Source: Bacillota bacterium (lineage in GTDB: Bacteria > Bacillota > Clostridia > Lachnospirales > Lachnospiraceae). Taken from it: a stretch of DNA of 63,176 nt. Made by a program: the position numbers and the translations under genes. Each line of letters starts with the position of its first letter. Position 1 is the first letter of the stretch. This document shows, in pieces, positions 14,659-22,781 of the stretch. The stretch is taken from positions 1-63,176 of the forward strand of contig JAEYJO010000035.1 in NCBI GenBank assembly GCA_023408815.1, read 5' to 3'. The notes beneath the pieces were generated by a model. The model made no database searches. It was not told the DNA's origin and saw only the letters and a program-made list of their open reading frames with translations.

Positions 14659-16108
14659 ACCTTTTTCTTATGTCGAAGTGGTAGCCGAAGCCGCTGGAAA
14701 CCGAAATATCGGCCAAAAAGCTGTCAAAGCAAGCATCCATTCGAAAATAAATGTTACCGGGTGTCATACGTATATCCATTTCCATAATGTCCATGGTACG
14801 CTGCTTTTTCGTATCATCATTTTCCAAAAACAGCATAATTCTCAAGTAATCTTTATAGGAAAGTCCGTTTTCCCCCTTATTTTCATCTTGTATGGCTCCG
14901 CTGAAATTCGCCACACTGTCAATACCCGTTTTCCAATCCGCGCTAGTCTTTAGTATTGGTACCTTACTACCATTTAAAAGGCACCTCACGTCATATAGGC
15001 TCTCCATATATGCCCACGCAAATAAGATGGAGTATTTAACCGGTTCAGTCAACGCAGGAACCTGCAAAACTGCCGTCAGACTAAGGGCCAGGGTTTTGGC
15101 CTGCGCACACTTTTCAGAATCTGACAAAATATAAATTATATTGGAGACTTCCCGCCAAGTCAAAAGCCTTTTTGCTATACTTTCTAAATTTTCCTTATCG
15201 GACCCTTTCCCTTCAAGGATATATTCAATTTGATATTTTAGCAGAGATTTATCCAATTCTTCTCCATATCTGCTGCATTTTTCAACTAAATATTCATCGA
15301 ATAAAAGATTATTTACCACTCCGTCTACGCTTAGGTTTTCCGGCGGAGTCCCCGTCCCTTTATATATGACCCTATGGGATATGTAGTCCTTTGTATGAAT
15401 GGCTGTACTCGATAGCAAAGAGGTGTCTCTTAATACCAGCGAGAGAATACCGCCAGCCCTAAGTGCATTTACTTTATCCGCAGGATTATTGAGTGGTATT
15501 TCTACCTCCTCATCATTTTCATTTATTTCCTTCGGAAGCTCTATGGCATCTATCTGCGCCTGAATATTGTTCCTCTCCCCTTCTACATTTCTCGTATCCA
15601 ATCCGAGACCTTCGAACGAAGAAATATCTTCCGATACGCGATCGATTACTTCCGAGAGCATTCCTTCCGCTGTACTTTCTTTCATATAGGCCAAGGCTTG
15701 TCCTTTCATCACATCGCCACTATTGTCCGAAGCGATGGCATATTCTGAAAAAACCGCCTTATCCACGGACAGCAACAGCCAGTCCCGCACATTGGCAGGT
15801 CCTTGCTCCCCGACAGTAAAGTTCTTCTGCATATAATTTCTAAGGTGCTGTGCAGACTTTTCCACAGAAGGGGATGCCGTTCCATATGAGCTATCCACAA
15901 AGAGCAAATCATATTGCTCCAAAAGTTCTCTGTGAAATTCTGCCAGCACACTGTTCATCCCTATATCCGCTACACATTCACTTTCCATACGAATCGTATT
16001 GATTCTTGCGCCTTCTACTAATGTAAGTATGAGGGAGAGGAGAAGTATAAGGGAGAGCGAAAGATAAACTGTAAGATAACCGCTTTTCGCGGGTTGGTCA
16101 TATTTCAT
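14645..16108 (-). CDS. DUF5702-like exported protein of the Tad cluster (TadG-like)
   Basis: 487 residues with one N-terminal membrane helix (GYLTVYLSLSLILLLSLILTLVEGARI) preceded by a charged segment, the pattern of a pilin-like or TadG-like anchor; the remainder is extracytoplasmic and mostly helical. It matches what I recall as the DUF5702 family, found in clostridial Tad clusters. Probably a minor pilin or pilus-associated structural protein. The start overlaps the stop of the Flp1 pilin gene (4 bases, ATGA type). Confidence 0.75.
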   Translation of the reverse strand: MKYDQPAKSGYLTVYLSLSLILLLSLILTLVEGARINTIRMESECVADIGMNSVLAEFHRELLEQYDLLFVDSSYGTASPSVEKSAQHLRNYMQKNFTVGEQGPANVRDWLLLSVDKAVFSEYAIASDNSGDVMKGQALAYMKESTAEGMLSEVIDRVSEDISSFEGLGLDTRNVEGERNNIQAQIDAIELPKEINENDEEVEIPLNNPADKVNALRAGGILSLVLRDTSLLSSTAIHTKDYISHRVIYKGTGTPPENLSVDGVVNNLLFDEYLVEKCSRYGEELDKSLLKYQIEYILEGKGSDKENLESIAKRLLTWREVSNIIYILSDSEKCAQAKTLALSLTAVLQVPALTEPVKYSILFAWAYMESLYDVRCLLNGSKVPILKTSADWKTGIDSVANFSGAIQDENKGENGLSYKDYLRIMLFLENDDTKKQRTMDIMEMDIRMTPGNIYFRMDACFDSFLADISVSSGFGYHFDIRKRYGYH

Positions 16109-16290
16109 GAAATAATTGTATTACTGTCTTCACTAATCTTATTAAAGACATTCAACACCAGGGTTTGAAGCTGCTTTTTAAAAATGATTACAAGACCAAT
16201 CAGAACCACTAGAATCAATATAATTTCTACCGTTCCCAGTCCATCTTCTTCCCAAATAAAATTTTTAAAGTCCTTTAGTTTTCTTTCCAT
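16105..16290 (-). CDS. Flp1-family type IVb pilin
   Basis: 61 residues, the probable major pilin subunit. A short charged leader ends WEEDGLGTVEIILILVVLIG, where processing after the glycine and Glu at +5 fits type IVb prepilins, followed by the assembly helix and a very short tail. The small size is typical of Flp1 pilins in Firmicutes. Located between the tadC-like gene and the DUF5702-like gene. Confidence 0.88.
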   Translation of the reverse strand: MERKLKDFKNFIWEEDGLGTVEIILILVVLIGLVIIFKKQLQTLVLNVFNKISEDSNTIIS

Positions 16291-16379
16291 ATTTTTCGCC
16301 CTTTCATAACTATTATATTTTTAGTTTTTATTTTCTTCTTTTAAAGTTAATCGTTATCCCCCCCTTACTGATTTATCAA

Positions 16380-17849
16380 TTAAATAGAAAAAGAAAAATA
16401 AGCGGGTACAACAATGAGCACCATCACGATACCAAGCATAAGCATCATCGGAAACAAGAGCTTCGTTCCTGCCTCCTCTCCTATCTTTTTGGCCGTATTC
16501 TTTCTCTCTTCAAAAGCATTTACCGCTTCCTGGCGCAAAGCCGTTAATATTCCATTGCTGCCCTTTCTTAGATTTTGTATCAAAATATTGCTGAGCTTTG
16601 TATACTGCGGCAGGCGGCATCGCTTACCAAAGTTCTCATATGCCGATGTTTCTGAGATTCCATTATCCAGCTCATAGCAGGTTATAAGCATTTCCTCGTA
16701 TATATAACGGAAAATACTTTCCTTCCTATAGTCATATGCAATTTTGCAAAAGGCGTTGCGTATTGTCATCCCGGCCCCCATATAAAGGGTAAGCTTACTT
16801 ATAACGCCGGGATAGTCCAGCAGCATTTGATGGTTTCTTTGTTCCGCTTTTTCTTTCAACTCCCTGTCCTGAAGGAAATAAATGCCCAAGGCTCCTACAC
16901 ACACAAGAAGGAATAAATAGCCGCTGCTATCTTTCTTTATTTCTGTCCATTGCAATTTTATATTTCCCACCGCATCGGGCAATTGCATATGCTGCTCTTT
17001 GCTATACAGCTCCTCCCGTTCTTTTAATGCCTCATAAATCTTTTTTGTCATTGCTTCCTCCCTGGAGTAAGACGGAGGCAGAATACGGACAGCAAAGACG
17101 TGTTCCTCTCTGTAATCTTCATAGGTGAGTGCGGCCGTTAGATTTACCATTTCTCCGTTCTCCTCTACCTGTTCATTGACAACATTGCCATCCGTATATA
17201 CCAGCTCATAGTTGTCGCTTTCCCAGGAAATCTGAAAGGGATACCCTTCTATTTTTCGTGCCAGATTGAGTTTACTCCTTATCTCCTCTTGAGAAGAGTT
17301 GCTGCTCAGCATAATGTCCGGCAGAAGCTTTGAGACTTCTTCTGCCAGCCTCTGCAGCTCTTTCCTTTCATACTTGCGCTCATGAATAGTCAAACGGAAT
17401 TCCTGACTGCTTTCCTCCTCTCCCTCCGCGATTTCTGCCTGTAGATCAGCCTCGATACTTCCTTCCCCGTAAGTATTCCTCTGTATATACCTCCCGTCCG
17501 CCAATACTCCTTCGTTTTGGCTGTTTAAACTCAGAATTATTGCAGACACATCCCCAATAAAAATTAAAAGAAGTACAAGACTGATTTTGCGGACATAATA
17601 TCTATCCACAAGGCTGTTATAGGAATCGTTCCTTTTCTTTCCCATCGTCTCTTTTGGATGCAGCATTTCCAGATGACTTTTTGTTTTATTAGAATAAAAA
17701 GGCTTTTTACCATAACATTTCTTATATATGTACATTCCCATTTCTTCAAAAGGAGTTCTCCTATAGCGGGCTCCCTTTTCTCTATATCTTGTAGAAATGA
17801 AGAATAAGGCAATATAAAGGACCAATACTGCTGCATAAATGACCAACAT
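16380..17849 (-). CDS. tadC: TadC-like type II secretion F-domain platform protein, enlarged
   Basis: 489 residues. It has an N-terminal membrane helix, a second at about 95-115 (RKISLVLLLIFIGDVSAIIL), a large soluble insert (about 120-310), a helix at about 318-335 and a C-terminal T2SSF domain (GVISKLTLYMGAGMTIRNAF, ENFGKRCRLPQYTKLSNIL) ending with two hydrophobic segments (LLFPMMLMLGIVMVLIVVPAY). TadC forms the inner-membrane platform with TadB. The insert makes it longer than the ~300-residue classical TadC. Lies 48 bp downstream of the tadB-like gene. Confidence 0.85.
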   Translation of the reverse strand: MLVIYAAVLVLYIALFFISTRYREKGARYRRTPFEEMGMYIYKKCYGKKPFYSNKTKSHLEMLHPKETMGKKRNDSYNSLVDRYYVRKISLVLLLIFIGDVSAIILSLNSQNEGVLADGRYIQRNTYGEGSIEADLQAEIAEGEEESSQEFRLTIHERKYERKELQRLAEEVSKLLPDIMLSSNSSQEEIRSKLNLARKIEGYPFQISWESDNYELVYTDGNVVNEQVEENGEMVNLTAALTYEDYREEHVFAVRILPPSYSREEAMTKKIYEALKEREELYSKEQHMQLPDAVGNIKLQWTEIKKDSSGYLFLLVCVGALGIYFLQDRELKEKAEQRNHQMLLDYPGVISKLTLYMGAGMTIRNAFCKIAYDYRKESIFRYIYEEMLITCYELDNGISETSAYENFGKRCRLPQYTKLSNILIQNLRKGSNGILTALRQEAVNAFEERKNTAKKIGEEAGTKLLFPMMLMLGIVMVLIVVPAYFSFSI

Positions 17850-17897
17850 TTTTATTATTCTCCCTTCAAAACTAAAACTTTTTGTAGTTTTCCATTT

Positions 17898-18659
17898 TTA
17901 TATTTCAATATTGACGATTTTTCTCGAGATCATCACAGCGGCTATATATGCAGCCAAGCAGGCGGTCATTATAATTATTCCCGGCAGATTGTGATATAAT
18001 ATGTCAAAAAAGCCCTTGGATGTAATTTGTATGTATAAAACTATTCCAAACGGAATGACATTCATAATTTTTTGCTCCATCTGCCTTGCCGCCAACAGTA
18101 CTTGGATTTCCTTTTCGGTTTCCACTTTTTCATCTATTACCGAAGCACTTCTCTCTATAATTTCTGTCATATTTCCTCCGCTTCTCTTTGCTACGGCAAA
18201 GACCTGAGCAAATTCCAGCACATCCTCCGTCTGACTCCTCTTTGCGAAATCATACAAGAGCTTTTCTAAAATCACGTTATTCCCAAGACCAGCGCCGATG
18301 ATGTACAGTTCTCTGCAAATAGGACTATTGTTGCCGTATAATAGGACCATATCTGCATATGCCTGCTTAAAGGAATTCTCCACCGAATAGCCGGCCTTTT
18401 GAGTTGCCGATACGGATAATATCGCATCCTTAAACTGTATTTGCATTTCTCGTCTTTTCTTGGAAGCTATGGCCTTTTTCTTTTCTTTCATATATAGGAT
18501 AAGTAGTGGGGAAAGGAAGATTGCCGCCCAAAGAGAGCGATAGAAAAAGAGGGCCAGCACCAGAACGAGAACAGTTCCTTCCACAATACCTTTTAAATTT
18601 TCAAAACCGGTTTCTTTTTTATTCGAGAGATATGCCTGCCATTTTAAGCTTTTTAACAT
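17898..18659 (-). CDS. tadB: TadB-like type II secretion F-domain platform protein
   Basis: 253 residues. Two N-terminal hydrophobic helices (about 27-58) are followed by a T2SSF domain (ILSVSATQKAGYSVENSFKQAY, EFAQVFAVAKRSGGNMTEII) and two C-terminal helices. It forms the inner-membrane assembly platform with TadC and is driven by TadA. It overlaps the end of the tadA-like gene by 41 bases, indicating coupled translation. Confidence 0.87.
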   Translation of the reverse strand: MLKSLKWQAYLSNKKETGFENLKGIVEGTVLVLVLALFFYRSLWAAIFLSPLLILYMKEKKKAIASKKRREMQIQFKDAILSVSATQKAGYSVENSFKQAYADMVLLYGNNSPICRELYIIGAGLGNNVILEKLLYDFAKRSQTEDVLEFAQVFAVAKRSGGNMTEIIERSASVIDEKVETEKEIQVLLAARQMEQKIMNVIPFGIVLYIQITSKGFFDILYHNLPGIIIMTACLAAYIAAVMISRKIVNIEI

Positions 18660-19845
18660 GAGTCAGCTCCTCCTTTCTTTTCAGTCTTCCTAATATTCTT
18701 CCATCCTTCTCTTCTCCTTCCTCCTCGAAGGAATACAATACCGACAAGCGAATTCCATCGTTTTCATATCCAATTACTTCAACAATTTCCAATACTCTTC
18801 TGCTCTTATCTCTAAGCCGTCCCAAATGAACGATGATATCTATACCTGAGGCAATTTGCTGCCTGATTGCCGAGACCGGCAGATCCATTCCCATCAAAAC
18901 CATTGTCTCCAGTCTGTTCAGCATATCTGCCGAACTGTTAGCATGTCCTGTAGACATGGAACCGTCATGTCCTGTGTTTAGACACTGCATCATGTCAATT
19001 GCTTCCCCTCCCCTTACTTCACCTACAATAATTCTATCCGGTCTCATGCGAAGACTCGTCTTAATCAAATCTCTTATGGTAATCTCCTTACAGCCCTCTA
19101 CATTTGCATTTCTGGTTTCCATTTTTACTATGTTGGGAATGTTCTTAATCTGAAGCTCTGCGTTATCCTCTATGGTAATGATTCTTTCTTCCTGCGGAAT
19201 ATAATAGGAGAGTGCGTTTAAGAACGTTGTTTTTCCTGAGCCGGTCCCTCCGCTGATAAAAATATTGTATTTCGCCTCAACCAGCTTCGCCAGAAATCCG
19301 GCAGCTTCTTCCGTTAATGTACCAAAGGCAAGTAAATCCTTCATCATAATCGGGTTGTCGGGAAATTTTCTTATGGTTACGATCGGACCATTTAAAGCTA
19401 CGGGGCTTAGAACCACATTGACACGGGAACCGTTTTGCAGTCTGGCATCTACGATAGGGGACGCTTCATTTACCGTCCGGTTACAGCCTGCTACCATCTG
19501 CTGAATGACATCCTCCAGTTTCCCGACGGACTCGAACTTCATCTCGTAACGGCATACCCTTCCCCTTCTCTCAATAAATATATCTTCCGGTCCATTAATC
19601 ATGATTTCTGTGACACTTGTGTCATCTACAAGTTCCTGTAAAATATCCAGCTTCCTTATGGAATAAAAAAGTTCCTGCCTAAGATGCCTTCTCTCCTCCA
19701 AATCAATCGGCCGCCGCTTGCTTTCCCCTATTACCAGTTCGTCAATCATATCCTTGATTTCTTCATCCGGTAATTCTCTCGAAAAATCGATTCTTTCTAA
19801 AATCATCGCTTTCAGCTTATTTTTTGTTTCATCCTGTCTGCTCAT
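18619..19845 (-). CDS. tadA: TadA/CpaF-type secretion ATPase
   Basis: 408 residues, hexameric motor ATPase for Flp pilus assembly. Walker A is GGTGSGKTTFLN (about 197), the Walker B/Asp-box region includes RPDRIIVGEVRGGEA (about 270), and the His-box motif is STGHANSS (about 298). A helical N-terminal domain (EMIINGPEDIFIERRG) is present as in CpaF. Fully intact. It overlaps the tadZ-like gene by 17 bases. Confidence 0.95.
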   Translation of the reverse strand: MSRQDETKNKLKAMILERIDFSRELPDEEIKDMIDELVIGESKRRPIDLEERRHLRQELFYSIRKLDILQELVDDTSVTEIMINGPEDIFIERRGRVCRYEMKFESVGKLEDVIQQMVAGCNRTVNEASPIVDARLQNGSRVNVVLSPVALNGPIVTIRKFPDNPIMMKDLLAFGTLTEEAAGFLAKLVEAKYNIFISGGTGSGKTTFLNALSYYIPQEERIITIEDNAELQIKNIPNIVKMETRNANVEGCKEITIRDLIKTSLRMRPDRIIVGEVRGGEAIDMMQCLNTGHDGSMSTGHANSSADMLNRLETMVLMGMDLPVSAIRQQIASGIDIIVHLGRLRDKSRRVLEIVEVIGYENDGIRLSVLYSFEEEGEEKDGRILGRLKRKEELTHVKKLKMAGISLE

Positions 19846-20839
19846 AGATATCTTCCTCGACGATTTTTTTCACGAAGCATGCCAATTCCCCGTGGGTTAA
19901 CTGCTCCAGTCCATCCGGAAGCCTGTGGAAAACCGGCAGGTTCCACTTTTTTGTCTTAGCTGCCACATCCATGTACTCTGTCATACTCAGCATCGCTTCA
20001 TACTGCTTCATTTTGGCTGCCGCAAACCCATCCTCCCTCGTTATCGTGTAGACCTTGAAGCATTGCCGCAGGATATTGAAAAGTCCATGCATTTGCTCTG
20101 AAAGATCCAAAATCAAGTACTCATAGGAGGAGGCCGCTTCGACTTCCTGAAACAAATGCAGCCATTGTTCCCCCGTTACCCCGCTTAAATCCTGATAAGA
20201 AACTACCGGCGGAATGAAGTCCATACCGTTTATCGATTGCACCATTCCCGCCAGGCGATATGCCAGCTTTTCTCTTTCGCAGTTAAAATAATACAGCACA
20301 TCACTAATGTCGACGTTAAATTCCCGATTCAACAGATAACTCAATCCTGAATAGCTCTCGAAGTTCATGTACAAAACTTTATGTTTCTTAGCTAATATCT
20401 GACCCATAGTAAGAGAAAAAGTGGTTTGCAGGCACCTTCTTATGGGGGTGTAATTTCCAATAATCTTCATCGGGGTTTCCGATAGCCGACGCGTAGAGAC
20501 CACTTGTACATTTTCTATACAGCTTTCCATGATTTCCCGGAAAATTCCTTCCGCCGCCTGATATTTATTAATATTTTTTATTCCGTCACCTGCCTCGTTT
20601 CCGCTCTCGTTTAAAATAAGGATATGCCCAATCGGAAGCTCCTTTAAATCCTCTTCATAGAGGCTCTCCGCAATGAGCAAAAGCTCAATATTTGTCTTGC
20701 TGCTGAATTTTCTAAGCGCTCTTTCGCTCGTAAAGGCACAAATCGAAAGAGGCAGGAGCTCTCTGTTTTCCAGACATTCTACAAGTCGGTAAAGATATTT
20801 CTCCTCCTTATCGCAGACCGCTAAAACTTTTTGATCCAT
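19829..20839 (-). CDS. TadZ/CpaE-like protein with degenerate P-loop
   Basis: 336 residues. The first ~110 residues resemble the atypical receiver domain of TadZ/CpaE, and the rest resembles a ParA/MinD-type ATPase: VLYMNFESYSGL, DVLYYF, FIPPVVSYQDL and YLILDLSEQM. Where a deviant Walker A (about KGGVGKTT) is expected, the protein has NYTPIRRCLQTTFSL, which lacks the signature lysine and glycines, so nucleotide hydrolysis is doubtful. TadZ proteins place the Tad machine at the cell pole; a pseudo-ATPase could do this as a scaffold. Its ATG overlaps the stop codon of the upstream peptidase gene (TAATG). Confidence 0.78.
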   Translation of the reverse strand: MDQKVLAVCDKEEKYLYRLVECLENRELLPLSICAFTSERALRKFSSKTNIELLLIAESLYEEDLKELPIGHILILNESGNEAGDGIKNINKYQAAEGIFREIMESCIENVQVVSTRRLSETPMKIIGNYTPIRRCLQTTFSLTMGQILAKKHKVLYMNFESYSGLSYLLNREFNVDISDVLYYFNCEREKLAYRLAGMVQSINGMDFIPPVVSYQDLSGVTGEQWLHLFQEVEAASSYEYLILDLSEQMHGLFNILRQCFKVYTITREDGFAAAKMKQYEAMLSMTEYMDVAAKTKKWNLPVFHRLPDGLEQLTHGELACFVKKIVEEDIYEQTG

Positions 20840-21471
20840 TATAATGTAAATCCCCCCTTTAATAGCATTACACTGAGCAAAACCGGTAATGCAAAATGTA
20901 TTTTTCCTTTATTTCTCTCTTTTCTTGCTTTCATTTCTTCAAATTTATTATTCTGATTAAACTCATTTTTTTGAATTTCATATAGCTTCCATTCTTTGCT
21001 CTTGAAAACGTCGCAGACATACGACAAAAGATACCTTAACCGCTGCAAAAAACTTTTTTCTGCAGCCATTTTCAGCAGTGAAAAAATAGCTCCTAAAAGA
21101 AAGGATACCATTACACAAATAAAAATCTCTTTTACTGTAAAAAAACTTCCCATTACAGATAGCAGCTTCACATCTCCTCCTCCCATGACTCCGATCATAA
21201 AAAGCGGATATAATAGAAAGAAGGGAATCGTCATGGAAATGAAGGCCTTTATGGCTCCTTCAAGGCCTCCGTTCCAAATTGCATATGACATTCCTGTCAT
21301 AAACAAAACAAGAATCCATTCGTTATAGATTTTATCAAAGAAAAAATCCATAATAACCGCTGGCATCAGCAATATTAATATTACAAAAATAATACACATC
21401 ACTCCTTTTTTTGCATACATGTAATATATAAGCGTTTTGAAAATTTGGAACGAATCGGACAGCGAAATCAT
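20839..21471 (-). CDS. A24-family prepilin peptidase
   Basis: 210 residues with about five membrane helices. The GxGD-type motif is in MGGGDVKLLSVMGSFF (about 92), and the first catalytic aspartate probably lies in DFFFDKIYNEW (about 42-46). The soluble C-terminus (about 150-190) is charged. First gene of the Tad operon, behind the promoter at 21532-21560. Having two A24 peptidases in one operon suggests that pilin and pseudopilins are matured by separate enzymes. Confidence 0.83.
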   Translation of the reverse strand: MISLSDSFQIFKTLIYYMYAKKGVMCIIFVILILLMPAVIMDFFFDKIYNEWILVLFMTGMSYAIWNGGLEGAIKAFISMTIPFFLLYPLFMIGVMGGGDVKLLSVMGSFFTVKEIFICVMVSFLLGAIFSLLKMAAEKSFLQRLRYLLSYVCDVFKSKEWKLYEIQKNEFNQNNKFEEMKARKERNKGKIHFALPVLLSVMLLKGGFTL

Positions 21472-21531
21472 TTTCTTGTCTTTGTTCCCAAAGATAATTC
21501 TTTAAAGAAATTTATTTGAACTGTAAGATGA

Positions 21532-21560
21532 ATTATAATTGTTAAAAATAAGCTTGTCCA
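21532..21560 (-). promoter_or_regulatory. sigma-A promoter of the Tad operon
   Basis: On the minus strand TGGACA (21560-21555) and a perfect TATAAT (21537-21532) are 17 bases apart. It lies between the bofA-like gene and the first Tad gene, giving a ~60-base leader. Operon extent inferred from short gaps and overlaps: 21471 down to 11180, apart from the 234-bp gap at 13426-13659. Confidence 0.65.
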
Positions 21561-21596
21561 GTGCTTTTTATGAAAAAATAAAATTTTGTCACATCT

Positions 21597-21869
21597 TCAC
21601 AAAAGGGTATATAGATTTATCCCGTAAAGCATGATGAGGCCCGGAAATCCGAGGATTCCGGATGTCAAAACTGTAATGGGATTTATGCCGATTGCAATGG
21701 AAAGACCTTGAGAAACCAGGAAGCCATTTGCGAAAAAAGCTACTGCCGTACCGATTACTGCTCGCAGAATAAAGTTGATGATCCATTCCTTTTTTTTGCG
21801 AAATGCACCTATGAGAAGCACAAGAATACACGATGCAGCTATCATGATTGCGCCCATATAATTATCCAT
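21597..21869 (-). CDS. bofA: BofA-like pro-sigma-K processing regulator
   Basis: 90 residues with three hydrophobic segments; the C-terminal GINPITVLTSGILGFPGLIMLYG motif is the conserved block of BofA proteins, which inhibit the SpoIVFB protease that activates sigma-K during sporulation in Bacillus. GGAGC-type site upstream of the ATG at 21869. Faces a divergent DUF2508 gene; in many Firmicutes a DUF2508 (YaaL) gene and bofA lie together in the recR neighbourhood, which supports the identification. It suggests a sporulation programme, though BofA-like proteins also occur in non-sporulating relatives. Confidence 0.85.
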   Translation of the reverse strand: MDNYMGAIMIAASCILVLLIGAFRKKKEWIINFILRAVIGTAVAFFANGFLVSQGLSIAIGINPITVLTSGILGFPGLIMLYGINLYTLL

Positions 21870-22039
21870 TTATTAATCCTGCTCCTTTCGGCCTCAAGCC
21901 ATGCAAGTTTAGTACTTTGCTTTACAATATATGACCTGTACTTTTTTCTTATTCCATGAATATTTGCTTTTATAGTGTCTATACTTAGAAAAAGAGGAAA
22001 TTATTGGAGATATTTTTTTTATGAAAAAGAGGTGTTTGT

Positions 22040-22327
22040 ATGAAAATCTGCTTTAGTCAGGCTATCTATCACAACCAGAACATCAGCGAAAAAGAAATGG
22101 AAAGAAACAGTATTTTAGCGGATATCGAAAAAACCCGCTGCGCCTTGGAGGATGCTTACGCCGGTTTTGACAACGTGACCGATCCGGATTTAATCGACTG
22201 CTATATATATGAGGTGAACTCTGTTCTAAAAAGATATAAATTCTTATTAGAACAGGCAGCAAAAATTAATTTGCTGCCTGAAGAAGAGCTACACCCGGAA
22301 CCCGCGATCAAAGCCTTGATCGGCTAG
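22040..22327 (+). CDS. DUF2508 (YaaL-like) protein
   Basis: 95 residues, predicted helical and soluble. DIEKTRCALEDAYAGFDNVTDPDLIDCYIYEVNSVLKRYKFLL matches the DUF2508/YaaL family: two helices separated by the conserved D-P-D-L-I turn. AAGAGGTG lies 7 bases upstream of the ATG. Function unknown; family members are usually next to bofA, as here (divergent). Its 3' end overlaps the convergent fliS gene by 39 bases. Confidence 0.8.
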   Translation: MKICFSQAIYHNQNISEKEMERNSILADIEKTRCALEDAYAGFDNVTDPDLIDCYIYEVNSVLKRYKFLLEQAAKINLLPEEELHPEPAIKALIG

Positions 22328-22765
22328 ATTCTCGTTTAAATTATTTTTGCCGTAGGTCAAACCCGCATAAACCGTTTGAACATTTTCCATAACTGGTCCG
22401 GAAGTATCCATTTCGCCGAGCTTTTCATAAGCTTTGTGAAGGCCTTCTATCACTTTTTCAATGTGATCGAACGGCTCCGTGATATTCCGGACCTCTGCTC
22501 TTGCCAGTTCTCTATTCACATATAAATAAAGCTGTAAAAAATTCATCGCAAGGCTCTGCTCGAAATTGAGCGAAGTCAAAAGCTCGTTCACGCAGCCTCT
22601 TGCTTTGCGAATCGCTTCCCTGAATCCCAGCCTATCCTCTTTGGCATGCGCTGCTCTTCCTTCTTCTGCATAAATCAAAATCATTTCATACAGAATCGTA
22701 ATGAGCTGAGTCTTGTTCGCCTGCGTTATTTTCAAGGTATATTCCTGTTTCAATTCTTTCGTCAT
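22289..22765 (-). CDS. fliS: flagellin export chaperone FliS
   Basis: 158 residues, all-helical. It shows the FliS pattern: short N-terminus, KTQLITILYEMILIYAEEGRAA (the four-helix core), ELLTSLNFEQSLAMNFLQLYLYVNRELARA, and a C-terminal helix. It binds flagellin C-termini in the cytoplasm and prevents early polymerisation. Start at 22765 chosen for the GGAGAGGG site 8-9 bases upstream; the longer frame would overlap the flagellin gene. It follows the flagellin stop by 16 bp, and its own stop overlaps the opposing DUF2508 gene. Confidence 0.88.
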   Translation of the reverse strand: MTKELKQEYTLKITQANKTQLITILYEMILIYAEEGRAAHAKEDRLGFREAIRKARGCVNELLTSLNFEQSLAMNFLQLYLYVNRELARAEVRNITEPFDHIEKVIEGLHKAYEKLGEMDTSGPVMENVQTVYAGLTYGKNNLNENLADQGFDRGFRV

Positions 22766-22781
22766 GAATCCATCCCTCTCC

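Noticed and set aside
16105..16290. Phage or holin-like small membrane protein
   Set aside because: The Gly-Glu processing pattern and location in the Tad operon identify it as a Flp1 pilin.
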